Part shown: piece after piece, positions 54,397 through 63,600 of the stretch
Layout of the letters: each line of letters starts with the position of its first letter
Position numbering within the stretch: position 1 is the first letter of the stretch
Source: Hyalangium ruber
Lineage (GTDB): Bacteria > Myxococcota > Myxococcia > Myxococcales > Myxococcaceae
Direction: 5' to 3'
Assembly (NCBI RefSeq): GCF_034259325.1
Contig: NZ_JAXIVS010000010.1
Coordinates: forward strand, 248,001-312,000
Length of the DNA: 64,000 nt
The notes under the pieces: model-generated
Told to the model about the DNA's origin: nothing
Database searches by the model: none
What the model saw: the letters and a program-made list of their open reading frames with translations, nothing else
Position numbers and translations under genes: made by a program

Positions 54397-54883
54397 CGGC
54401 GCTCACCCCGGTGAGCTCCGCCGCCATCTCCCGCAGCTTCTGGCTGCTGAAGGGCTTGCGCATCTCCTGCAGCCGCCGCGCCTCTCCGAACTCACGCAGG
54501 ATTTCCTCCCAGGAGTAGTCGGAGTAGGCCGAGCACAGCACCACCTGCAGCCCGGGCGCCACCTGCCGCAGGTGCCGCAGCGTCTCGACACCGTTCCAGC
54601 CCGGCGGCATGCGGTAGTCCAGGAAGACCAGCGCGTAGGGCTGGCCCGAGTCCTCCGCCTGCCGCACCTTGTCGAGGCCCTCCTCGCCCTGGAAGGCCGA
54701 CTCCACCTCGAAGGCCTCCTCCTTCCCCCCCGCACTGCTCGCGGGCGCCGAGCCGAAGAGCGCCCCCTCCAGCTGGTCCAGCAGGTGGGTGTTCGCCTTC
54801 GGCTCCGGACAGAGGACCCGCCGGAAGTCGCGGTGGATCGCCTCGGAGTCGTCGATGATCAGGATCCGCTTGGTGCGCCTCAT
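54383..54883 (-). CDS. Stand-alone response regulator receiver protein
   Basis: A 166-residue single-domain receiver. Acidic pair Asp11-Asp12 (ILIIDDSEAIH), phosphoacceptor Asp89 (VFLDYRMPPGWNG), Ser/Thr switch (VVLCSAYSDYSW) and conserved Lys (MRKPFSSQKL) are seen. An insert of about 30 residues (25-55) between the first helix and second strand makes it longer than a standard 120-residue REC. No output domain. Its ATG overlaps the stop of the upstream hybrid kinase (ATGA, 54880-54883), so it is the probable final acceptor of that kinase's phosphate. Confidence 0.92.
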   Translation of the reverse strand: MRRTKRILIIDDSEAIHRDFRRVLCPEPKANTHLLDQLEGALFGSAPASSAGGKEEAFEVESAFQGEEGLDKVRQAEDSGQPYALVFLDYRMPPGWNGVETLRHLRQVAPGLQVVLCSAYSDYSWEEILREFGEARRLQEMRKPFSSQKLREMAAELTGVSAASAP

Positions 54884-57800
54884 GCCGGCGAGCCTTCGGC
54901 CGCCGCGCGAACCCGAGCCACCCACTCGCGGACCCGCTCGCGCAGCTTCTCCGGCTCGAAGGGCTTGTCCAGCCGGGGGTTGGACACCTGCTCCAGGAAC
55001 TCCTGGGCCGCTGGCGTGTAGGCCCCACCGGTGACGAACACCATGCGCTGGGCCCGCTCGGGCTCGGCCGCCTTGAGCTGGGCGTACAGCTCCATGCCCG
55101 TCATCTCCGGCATCATCAAGTCGCAGAGGATGACGTCATAGGTGCCCTGCGGCGAGCGCAACATCTCCAGCGCCTGCCGCGAGCTGACCACCACCTCCAC
55201 CTCATGTTCGCGCGCCAGCGTCCGCCGCAGCGCGGAACTCACCAATGGATCATCATCCACCACCAGCACCCGACCTCGCATCGACACTCCCTCCTTGGAT
55301 TCGACCTCACGCAGCGCGCGTACCGCCTCGCCCCGCGCCACTGGCAACGTCACCCGGAACACCGTCCCCCGCCCCACCTGACTCTCGACTTCTATGCGCC
55401 CGCCCATCGCCGTGATGAACGCATGACATAGTGCCAGCCCCAGGCCCGTGCCGACACCTACCGGTTTCGTGGTGAAGAAAGGATCGAAGATCCTCGCCAT
55501 CACGTCCGGGGCGATGCCACTGCCCGTATCATGCACCTCGGCCACGACTTGTTCGTCCCCCAGCCGACGAGTCACCAGGCGCACCTCGTTCTGCTCGGGC
55601 TTTCCCTCGGGCAGCGCCTGGGCGGCGTTGATGATGAGGTTGAGGAACACCTGGGCCAGCCGGGGCTCGTTGCCCTCCACCCGGGGCACCTCGGAGAAGT
55701 TTCGCACCAGCTGGGCCCGGGGGCGAAGCTCCCCGGTGGCCAGCTTCGCCGCCGCGTCCATCACCGCCCGGAGGTCCACCGGCCCCGTCGAGTCCTCGTC
55801 CTGGCGGGAGAACGTCTTCAAGTCCTTGACGATACGACGCACCCGGTCAGCCCCCATGAGGGCCTCGCGCAGCACCTGCTCCATCTCCCGCAGCCGCTCG
55901 CGCACGTCCTCCGGCCCGCCCTCCAACCGCTGCATCAGCGTGCCTGCCTCTTCGCTGGCATGCTGCAGGTTGGAGACGATGTAGGACAGGGGGTTGTTGA
56001 TTTCGTGGCCCACGCCGGCGGCCAGGGTGCCCACCGCCGCCATCTTCCCCGCCTGGACGAGCTGGGCCTGGGTGGCGCGCAGGGTGCGCAGGTGGGCGTC
56101 CAGCTCGTGGTTGGCGCGGGCCAGCTCCTTGGTGCGCTCCTCCACCCGGGCCTGGAGCCAGCGCTCGCGCGCCTTCAGCCGACCCACCCGCCAGCCGTAG
56201 CCTCCGGCCGCCACGCCGCCCACCCCCACCACGCACAGCAGGTAGAACCACACCGTCTGGTGGAACCACGGCCGCAGCGTCAGCTCCAACACCACCCCGG
56301 GCTCGCGCCACACGCCCTCCCGGTCCGCCACCATGACCCGGAAGCGGTAGGTGCCCGGCGGCAGGCGCGAGTACGTCGCCCAGCGCCGGCTCTCGGCGTC
56401 CACCCAGTCCCCGTCGTAGTTCTCCAGCCGGTAGCGGAAGGGCACCCGCACGGGGCCCTCGGGGGCGAAGGCGGTGAAGCGCACCTCCAGGTCATTGCGG
56501 CCTGGCTCCAGCTCCAGCTTCGGGCCCAGCGGCATCGGCTGGCCCTGCACCCGCACCTCCTGGATGTGGACCTCGGGCGGGCGTCGGTCCAGGTGCGGGT
56601 CCCTGCCGTCCACCGCCACCACGCCGCGCAGGGTGGCGATCCACACGCGCCCGTCCCGCGAGCGCCACGCGGAGGGCTGGGAGCTGCCGTTGGTCTCCGC
56701 GGCGCGCAGCCCGTCGCGCTCGTCATAGAGGTAGGCGCGCACCCGCTCGCGTCGGCCGTCGGCCACCTCCTCCAGCTCGCGCTGGCTCACCCGGGAGATG
56801 CCCTTGTTGCTGCCCATCCACACGTAGCCGTTGAGGTCGGGCACCACATTATAGACGGTGTCGTCGGCCAGCCCCTGCGCCACGCTCACGCGCGAGAGGA
56901 GCTCGCCCTTCAGGCGCAGCACGCCGGTATAGGTGCCCATCCACAGCGCGCCCTGCGGGTCGGCGTACAGCGAGAGGATGGTCTCGTTGGCCAGCCCCTC
57001 CACCGCCACGCGGCTGAAGGCCCCGTGGGCGTAGCGCACCAGGCCCCCGTGCGTGCCGAACCAGAGCGTGCCGGCGCCATCCTCCACGATGGAGATGACG
57101 GCCTCGGGAACCGGGCCCTGCTCGGGCGTATATAAGGTGAAGCGCCCCGCGTGCAGGCGCGCCAGCCCCGAGGAGGTGCCGAACCACACGTCCCCGTGCG
57201 AGTCCGGGAGGATGGCCCACACCACGTCATGCGGCAGCCCGTCCTCGCGCTGCACCTGGCTGAAGCGCTGCCCGTCGTAGCGGAAGGCGCCGTGGTGCGT
57301 GCCCACCCAGAGCGTGCCGTCAGGCCCCTCGGCCAGGGAGCGGATGTTGTCGTCGGTGAGCCCCTCCGCCGCGCTCATGCGGTGGATGTGCCCATCCTTC
57401 ATCCGGTTGAGCCCGCCTCCCAGTGTGCCCACCCAGAGCGCCCCGTCCTTCGTCTCCATCACCACGCGGACGAAGTCATGGCTCAGGCCCTCCGGCACGC
57501 CGAAGGTGCGAAAAGGGCCCGCGCGCAGGCGGTTGAGGCCCCCGTCCGCCGTGCCCACCCAGAGGTTGCCGTCCCGGTCCTCGAAGAGCGAGTACACGCG
57601 GCTGCCGGACAGCCCCTCCCTGGGGCCGAAGTGGACGAAGCCCCCGTCCGTGCGCCGCGCCAGGCCCGTCTCATGGCCCACCCACAGCGTGCCGTCCCGG
57701 GCCTCGAGCAGCACGGCCACCTCGTGGTGCGGCAACCCCTGCTCCGGGCCATGAAAGGTGAAGCGCCCCTCGCTCAGGGACAGCAGCCCGCCATACGTGC

Positions 57801-58512
57801 CCACCCACAGCGTGCCGTTGCGGCCCACCCGCAGCGAGCGCACCCGCGCGTCCGCGCCCTCCGGCAGCGGCACCCGCTCCACCTTGCCGTCCCACAGCCG
57901 CGCCAGCCCCTCGCGCGTGCCCACCCACACCCCGCCGTGCTGGTCCACCGCGAGCGCCTCGATGCCGGTGCTCGGCAGCCCCTCCTTGGCCGTGTAGCGG
58001 CGCCGCGTGCCTCCCGGAGAGAGGGACACCTGCTCCAGCCCCAGCGAGGAGCCCACCCACAGCGTGGTGCCCTCCAGCGCGAGCGCCGGCACGTTCACCT
58101 GCCGCAGGTCTCCCTCGTCCCGCAGGCGTTGGAAGCGGCCGCCCTCGTAGTGGAGCACGCCCTTCTTCGTCCCCACCCACAGCCCGCCGGCGCCATCCTC
58201 CACGAGCGAGCGGATGCCGTGCTCGCTCAGCTCCGGCGTGTTGTGCCGGTTGTACACGGTGAACTGGGCGCCATCGAAGCGGGCCAGGCCCTCCCAGGTG
58301 GCCAGCCAGAGGTAGCCCTCTTCCGTCTGCTGAATGGCGAAGACGGTGTTCTGCGGCAGCCCGTCCTCATTGCGCCAGGCCTGGTGGTTGTACTGGGACA
58401 GGAGCCGGGGCGTGTCCAGGGCATGGCTCCGCGTGCTCGCGCCCAGGAAGGCGACGAACCACAGGCCGAGGAGGGCATGTCCCCCTGAACCGCGCTTGCC
58501 CCGTTTCAACAT
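54880..58512 (-). CDS. Hybrid histidine kinase with extracytoplasmic two-component-regulator propeller
   Basis: A 1210-residue sensor. A signal peptide or anchor (1-30) is followed by about 14 propeller repeats of the LWVGTxxGLxRxxDG type (roughly 45-640), a Y_Y_Y domain (about 660-735, FTAFAPEGPVRVPFRYRLENYDGDW), TM (WFYLLCVVGVGGVAAGGYGW), and a coiled coil. The HisKA domain carries GVGHEINNPLSYI and the HATPase has the G1/G2 boxes (DTGSGIAPDV, GTGLGLAL). A C-terminal receiver ends it (VLVVDDDPLVSS, phospho-Asp in LCDLMMPEMTG). This architecture resembles Bacteroides polysaccharide-sensing hybrids, but no susC/D or CAZyme genes are adjacent. Start ATG 58512 is chosen for the signal peptide; the upstream in-frame region is low complexity. 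Confidence 0.92.
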   Translation of the reverse strand: MLKRGKRGSGGHALLGLWFVAFLGASTRSHALDTPRLLSQYNHQAWRNEDGLPQNTVFAIQQTEEGYLWLATWEGLARFDGAQFTVYNRHNTPELSEHGIRSLVEDGAGGLWVGTKKGVLHYEGGRFQRLRDEGDLRQVNVPALALEGTTLWVGSSLGLEQVSLSPGGTRRRYTAKEGLPSTGIEALAVDQHGGVWVGTREGLARLWDGKVERVPLPEGADARVRSLRVGRNGTLWVGTYGGLLSLSEGRFTFHGPEQGLPHHEVAVLLEARDGTLWVGHETGLARRTDGGFVHFGPREGLSGSRVYSLFEDRDGNLWVGTADGGLNRLRAGPFRTFGVPEGLSHDFVRVVMETKDGALWVGTLGGGLNRMKDGHIHRMSAAEGLTDDNIRSLAEGPDGTLWVGTHHGAFRYDGQRFSQVQREDGLPHDVVWAILPDSHGDVWFGTSSGLARLHAGRFTLYTPEQGPVPEAVISIVEDGAGTLWFGTHGGLVRYAHGAFSRVAVEGLANETILSLYADPQGALWMGTYTGVLRLKGELLSRVSVAQGLADDTVYNVVPDLNGYVWMGSNKGISRVSQRELEEVADGRRERVRAYLYDERDGLRAAETNGSSQPSAWRSRDGRVWIATLRGVVAVDGRDPHLDRRPPEVHIQEVRVQGQPMPLGPKLELEPGRNDLEVRFTAFAPEGPVRVPFRYRLENYDGDWVDAESRRWATYSRLPPGTYRFRVMVADREGVWREPGVVLELTLRPWFHQTVWFYLLCVVGVGGVAAGGYGWRVGRLKARERWLQARVEERTKELARANHELDAHLRTLRATQAQLVQAGKMAAVGTLAAGVGHEINNPLSYIVSNLQHASEEAGTLMQRLEGGPEDVRERLREMEQVLREALMGADRVRRIVKDLKTFSRQDEDSTGPVDLRAVMDAAAKLATGELRPRAQLVRNFSEVPRVEGNEPRLAQVFLNLIINAAQALPEGKPEQNEVRLVTRRLGDEQVVAEVHDTGSGIAPDVMARIFDPFFTTKPVGVGTGLGLALCHAFITAMGGRIEVESQVGRGTVFRVTLPVARGEAVRALREVESKEGVSMRGRVLVVDDDPLVSSALRRTLAREHEVEVVVSSRQALEMLRSPQGTYDVILCDLMMPEMTGMELYAQLKAAEPERAQRMVFVTGGAYTPAAQEFLEQVSNPRLDKPFEPEKLRERVREWVARVRAAAEGSPA

Positions 58513-58919
58513 GGAGGCCGCAGTGTCCAGCAAATGACGCCGTGTCACCAGAGGGGCATTCTTTACCCGGCGGCAGCGACAGGAGCCCCCATTCACGCCC
58601 TTGCCCACCGCTCCCGCCGCTGCCGCCCGACCGCGGCACGGGGCGGCCCCAGCTCCGTCGCCCACGCCCTACCCACCCCTGGGGTTGCTTCCCGCGCATC
58701 ACCGTGAAACGACCAGGAGGTGGCGACCTGACCCGCCCCACGCCTGCTCCCCTGGTCGCTCCTCCAGGCGCTCGCGATTCCGCCCCGCCCCGTGCCAAGG
58801 CAGAAGATGGGGTGTGGCTCCGAGTGTGACCACTGCGAGAAGTGGACAGCGAGGTGGATCCCCGGCCCGGGGCTGAGCGCATCGCGAGCGCCCCGCTGCC
58901 CGCGCCCTCTCGCGCGGTG
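58513..58919. other. Intergenic region upstream of the hybrid kinase
   Basis: There are 407 bases between two minus-strand genes. No gene with convincing codon pattern is seen. A short palindrome ATCCCCGG-CCCGGGGCT near 58858-58874 could end the membrane-protein transcript. The rest should hold the kinase promoter, but no clear boxes are recognised. Confidence 0.5.
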
Positions 58920-60485
58920 CTAGCGCTCGGCCTCCCAGGGAGGTGTCCTCGGGGACAGGAGCACGTGGAAGCCCTTGGCCCGGGCCTTTCGCACCACGTG
59001 GGCCACGTCCTCCAGCGAGGCCTCCTCCTTCACGGTGAGGTAGAGCAGGGCGTTGTCCACGGAGTCGCCGGCGAGCGGGCCTGGGTCCTTCAGGTCCAGC
59101 ACCCGGGGCTCCCCGGCCTCGCCGCTCGCTTCCACGAGGCGTACCTGACGCTCGGCGCCCAGCTCCGCCTGCCAGGGCTTGAAGGAGGAGAAGATGTCTG
59201 CCGCTTCCTGGGAGGGAAGGAAGACGTCGGCGACCCCGGGCCCGGAGCTCTCGGAGACGGCGAAGCGCACGAGGAGGGGATGGCCTCCCGACGCGGAGAG
59301 CTGACGCTCCACGGAGTCCTCGGAGGAGGCGCCCCGCAAGCCGATGAGGTAGAGCTTGCTCAGGCCCGCATGGCTGCTCGCCACGAGCAACCGGCGGAAC
59401 TCGGCAACTGGCACCCGGGCATCCACGGCGAGGTGCAGGCCCTCGTCGAGCCGCCGCTCGTCGTTCTCCAGCACCTCCTCCCGGAGGAACCGAACGAGCT
59501 CCTCGTCTCCGGTGTTCCACGAGGCCGAGTAGCTGCCTGGCATGACCACGCCCCGCATGTTGGCGATGGCCTCCACCCGCTCGAAGCCCTGGTCCCGGCC
59601 GAAGGGGAGCAACTGCAGCTCCGCCAGCTCGGAGGGAGACGCGCGAGTGCGCTCCACCGCCTGGGACATGAGCGTGGGGAGCCGCCCATCGGCCCAGAGC
59701 ACACCGGCGCCGAGGAGGACGAGCAGCGCCAGCAGCGCGAGCGCGGCGGGGCTCCTGGGCTGCTGGACGCCGCGCCATGCCATGAGCAGGACCGTGACGA
59801 GGACGAGCGCCCCCAGGGCTCCGGCGCGCAGCAGGAGGGTGCCTCGCAGCTCCTCGGCGCCAGTCATGAGGATGATCGCCCGGTCGGCCGGGTTGACGCC
59901 GCCGACGGCGATCAGGACTTCGGAGAGGGACGAGGCCTCGGTGGCGGACAGGATGCTCACCACCATCAACAGCAGCGCCGCGCCGGCCTCGAGGAGCCGG
60001 TAACGGGCCTTGGATTGGACAAGCCCGGCGATGAGGAGCCCGCCCGCGGCGGCCAGCAGCAACCCGGCGCTGGCCCACGCTCCGAACATCCGGGAGTAGA
60101 GGGCCTCTCCCGTGCCCACGGCGAGGATGGTGAGCTGGTCGTACGGGTTGACGAGCGCGATGGCCTCGAGCACCTGACGCCCGCCCGTCACGGCGCCAGC
60201 ACTGCCCACGACCCAGGGCAGCAGCGCGATGCCGAGTGGCACGAGCGGAGGGATGTTTCTGCCCGAGGCCAGGAAGTAGAGCGCCGCGCAGAGGCCCAAG
60301 GTGCCCAGCATCGCGCACAGGAGGATGGCGTAGAAGGACCACCCCACCATCGTCACGGCCTGGGCGAGTTCGTCGAGACCTCCCAACAGGAGCAAGAGAA
60401 GCACGGCCAGGGTGGGCTGGATCACCAGCGGCAGCAGCGAGGCGATCAGCCCGGGGAGGAAGGACGGCTTCTGGGGCTCGGACAT
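58920..60485 (-). CDS. Membrane protein with duplicated TM unit and duplicated ExbD-like periplasmic domain
   Basis: A 521-residue protein, not a recognised family. The N-terminal 290 residues hold about eight helices. Two stretches match each other, ALVNPYDQLTILAVGTGEALYSR and GGVNPADRAIILMTGAEELRGT, each followed by a long hydrophobic helix, so the membrane part contains an internal duplication. After the last helix, two segments of the soluble half look ExbD/TolR-like: GLHLAVDARVPVAEFRRLL...SKLYLIGL and NALLYLTVKEEASLEDVAHVV...FHVLLSP. A proton-channel-type energy coupler is therefore possible but unproven. Start ATG 60485; the neighbouring kinase gene is divergent. Confidence 0.7.
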   Translation of the reverse strand: MSEPQKPSFLPGLIASLLPLVIQPTLAVLLLLLLGGLDELAQAVTMVGWSFYAILLCAMLGTLGLCAALYFLASGRNIPPLVPLGIALLPWVVGSAGAVTGGRQVLEAIALVNPYDQLTILAVGTGEALYSRMFGAWASAGLLLAAAGGLLIAGLVQSKARYRLLEAGAALLLMVVSILSATEASSLSEVLIAVGGVNPADRAIILMTGAEELRGTLLLRAGALGALVLVTVLLMAWRGVQQPRSPAALALLALLVLLGAGVLWADGRLPTLMSQAVERTRASPSELAELQLLPFGRDQGFERVEAIANMRGVVMPGSYSASWNTGDEELVRFLREEVLENDERRLDEGLHLAVDARVPVAEFRRLLVASSHAGLSKLYLIGLRGASSEDSVERQLSASGGHPLLVRFAVSESSGPGVADVFLPSQEAADIFSSFKPWQAELGAERQVRLVEASGEAGEPRVLDLKDPGPLAGDSVDNALLYLTVKEEASLEDVAHVVRKARAKGFHVLLSPRTPPWEAER

Positions 60486-60675
60486 AGGCCACCGTATAGC
60501 CGCTCTCTTCGGTTCCTTCCTACTGGCGCCCCTTCCGTGCAACGGGAGCTACAGCGGAGCCGATACAGGATGGTCTCGTGGCTGGCAGAAGACTGGGGCA
60601 CGAGTGTGAAGGATTGCGTCTCCTGAAACGAGGCCCTGCCATTCCGACGTGGCACTGGAGTAGACCGTAGCCCTC

Positions 60676-63600
60676 ATGGAGCGTGTAGGAACTCTCATTG
60701 GCCCGTATCGGCTGCGGCATCGAGTGGGCAGTGGCGGCATGGGTGAAGTCTTCGCCGCCTTCCACGAGCGCATGGAACAGGAAGTAGCGCTCAAGCTGCT
60801 GTCGCCCGATGCAGCCAGGGATCAGCAGCTCGTCGCACGCTTCCTACAAGAGGGGCGCGCCCTGGCACGACTCCAGCACCCGGGAGTCGTCCAGGTCTTG
60901 AACTGCGATCAACTCGACGATGGAACGGTCTTCCTCGCGATGGAGTTGCTCCAGGGACTCTCCCTGCGAGAGTGGATGCGTCGCCAGCCTGGGCCTGTAC
61001 CGCGTGAGGTGGCGCTGGCCCTAGGGAAACAAGTCGCTGAGGTGATGGCGGACATACACGCGAAGGAGGTCGTCCATCGAGATCTGAAGCCCGAGAACGT
61101 GTTCCTGTGCCCCAGTCCGAGTGTTGAGCCAGGCTATCGGATCAAGCTTCTGGACTTCGGCATCGCCAAGGTCCCGCCCGCCCTGAGTGGCAGCAATGTC
61201 GACACCCAGGTCCAGACCCAGGCACCGACTTTCTTGGGCACCGCGACATACATGGCCCCCGAACAGTTCCGGAACGCAGCCACGGTGGATGGGCGCGCGG
61301 ACGTCTATTCGCTGGGGGTGATGCTCTTCGAGCTGCTGACGGGCAGGCCGCCCTTCGATTCGAGCGAGCAAGTCGAGGTGATCTCGATGCACATCCGGGC
61401 AGAGCCTCCGAGCCTGCAGGAAGCCCTGCCTGCCACGCCAGGAGTGTTCTCCGCCTTCGTTTCCTCCATGCTCTCCAAGAATCCGCAGGAGCGGCCCGGT
61501 ATGCTCCGGTGCCTGGAGGTATTCAGCGGCCGCTGGGACGACCGTCAAGATGAGTGTCCCATCCCCGGGCTTTTGGCCTTCACGGAGAGCCAAGCCGAAC
61601 TCTTCTTCGGTCGACAGACGGAGATCGGTGAGTTGCTGACCCTCCTCGAAGCGTCGCATGAGGGCCTCCATCGGTGGGTGCAACTCGAAGGCCCTAGCGG
61701 CGTCGGTAAGTCCTCGCTGGTCCAAGCCGGACTGCTTCCACGGTTGAAACAGGCACTGCCTCAGCAATCGCCGCGCTGGCGGATTGCCAGCCTACGCCCT
61801 TCGCATTCTCCGCTGCGAAGCTTGGCGGTGGCGCTTCTCGCCGCGTACAAGGACACGGGCCTCGACCGCTCGCCAGAGCAACTCGAGGAGGCTTTGCACG
61901 CGGGCCCAGATGCACTCCAGCGCTTGGTAAAAGCCTACACGCCTCCAGGCTCTTGCCTCCTTCTGGTCATCGAGCAAATGGAGGAACTGCTCACGCTAGG
62001 CGAGGCAGACAGGCTGCGCATGGAAGAGCTAGTGGCCTCCGCGCTCTCTGCCCCAGACAGTTCTCTGCGGCTGCTCACGACCCTGCGAAGTGACTTCATC
62101 TATCGTTTGGAGCAACTGCCACGCCTCTCACGGCAGCTCAACGAAGCCGTACGGTACTACCTGCGTCCCATGGAGGACGAGGCGCTGACCCAAGCCATTC
62201 ACGGGATGGCCCAGCGCGCGGGGCTACGGCTCTCCGAGGGACTCCCGGAGCGCATGGTGCGCGATACGACGAGCGAAAGCAGTCGGCTTCCGCTGCTGAG
62301 CCATACACTCCGTGGGCTCTGGGCATTGCGCCACGGCACGTCCCTGACCCATGAGCGATATGAGCAACTGGGAGGCGTGGGAGGAGCGTTGGCGCGGCAG
62401 GCCGAAGAACTCCTCGACAGCCTAGGAGCCGAGGGCCGCGAGCGCGCAAAATGGCTCCTGCTCGACCTTGTGCATGTCAGCCACGGCGTCCACGGGGCCC
62501 CCGCCATCCGACGCTCACGCTTACGGCAGGAGGTACTTGCATCGGCGGGAGGCGATGCGCTGGCAGAGGAGGTGCTGCTGCGACTGTCCGGGATGCGCTC
62601 CGAGACCGCCGGCAAGGCGGAGCAGACCCTGCGACTCATCGACGTCTCGGGAGAGCCGGAGCCTACCCAGCAACGTGTCGATTTGATTCATGAGACGCTG
62701 CTTCAAAAGGTGCCATCCTTCGTGGGATGGCTCGAACATGAGCGCACGCTGCTCGAACGCAACATGGAACTGGAAGTCGCCGCGCATGCGTGGGAGCAGG
62801 CTGGCTGTCCGAGGGGTGACCTGCCCACGGGAACGCTCCTCCAGCACTACCGAGAGTCCGCTGGCGCTCGAACTGCCCAGGGCCATCAGGCGCGCAGGGC
62901 CAGTGAGCGGGCAACGCGATTCCTCGAATCGGCAATGCGATTTGACCTGCTGCGGGCGCGGGTCAAGCGAGCCCTGATCGTCGCTTGTCTCGCAGCTACT
63001 GTGGCCAGCATGGCCACGGCTATCCAAGCCTCAAGCGAGAGGCAGCGCGCCGAGACCACCCTCCAGCAAGCCATCGGCCTGACAAACGATTTCGTCTCCG
63101 ATGTGGACTGGGTACTCGGGAGACGCGCTCACACCCTGGAGGCGCGCGATCAACTTCTTAAGCGCTTCGGAGAGCTCCTCGCCAAGCTCCCAGAGCAGGA
63201 CCGCAAGAACCTCAAGGTGCTTCTGGTCAGCATCAAGACCTGGCAGCGCCACGGCGACCTTTTCTTCCACGATGGGACACTCTCCCAAGCTGATCACATC
63301 TTTGACTCCGCGAGACATGCGCTCCAGCAAGGCCTGATGAGCCATCCAGGGAACCCCGATTTGATGTTTCGGCTTGGGCTGGACGCATCCAAGCGAGGCA
63401 AGATCGCCCGGGCGCGTGAACACTGGGAGCAAGCGCGCGTTTACTTCCTCGAGGCAAACAGCCTCTTCGCACGCCCTCACCCAACACACAGACCCGAAGA
63501 TCACCGTCGGACACAAGCGACGAGCTACTCTGAACTGGCCGATCTGGACCTTGCTTCCGGCCAGACCGCTGCCGCCAGAGCGCTGTATGACCGCGCCATC

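Noticed and set aside
60540-60675. A sigma54 promoter before the terminal kinase gene (GGGGCACG...ATTGCG)
   Set aside because: The GG and GC cores are about 17 bases apart, far from the required 10.
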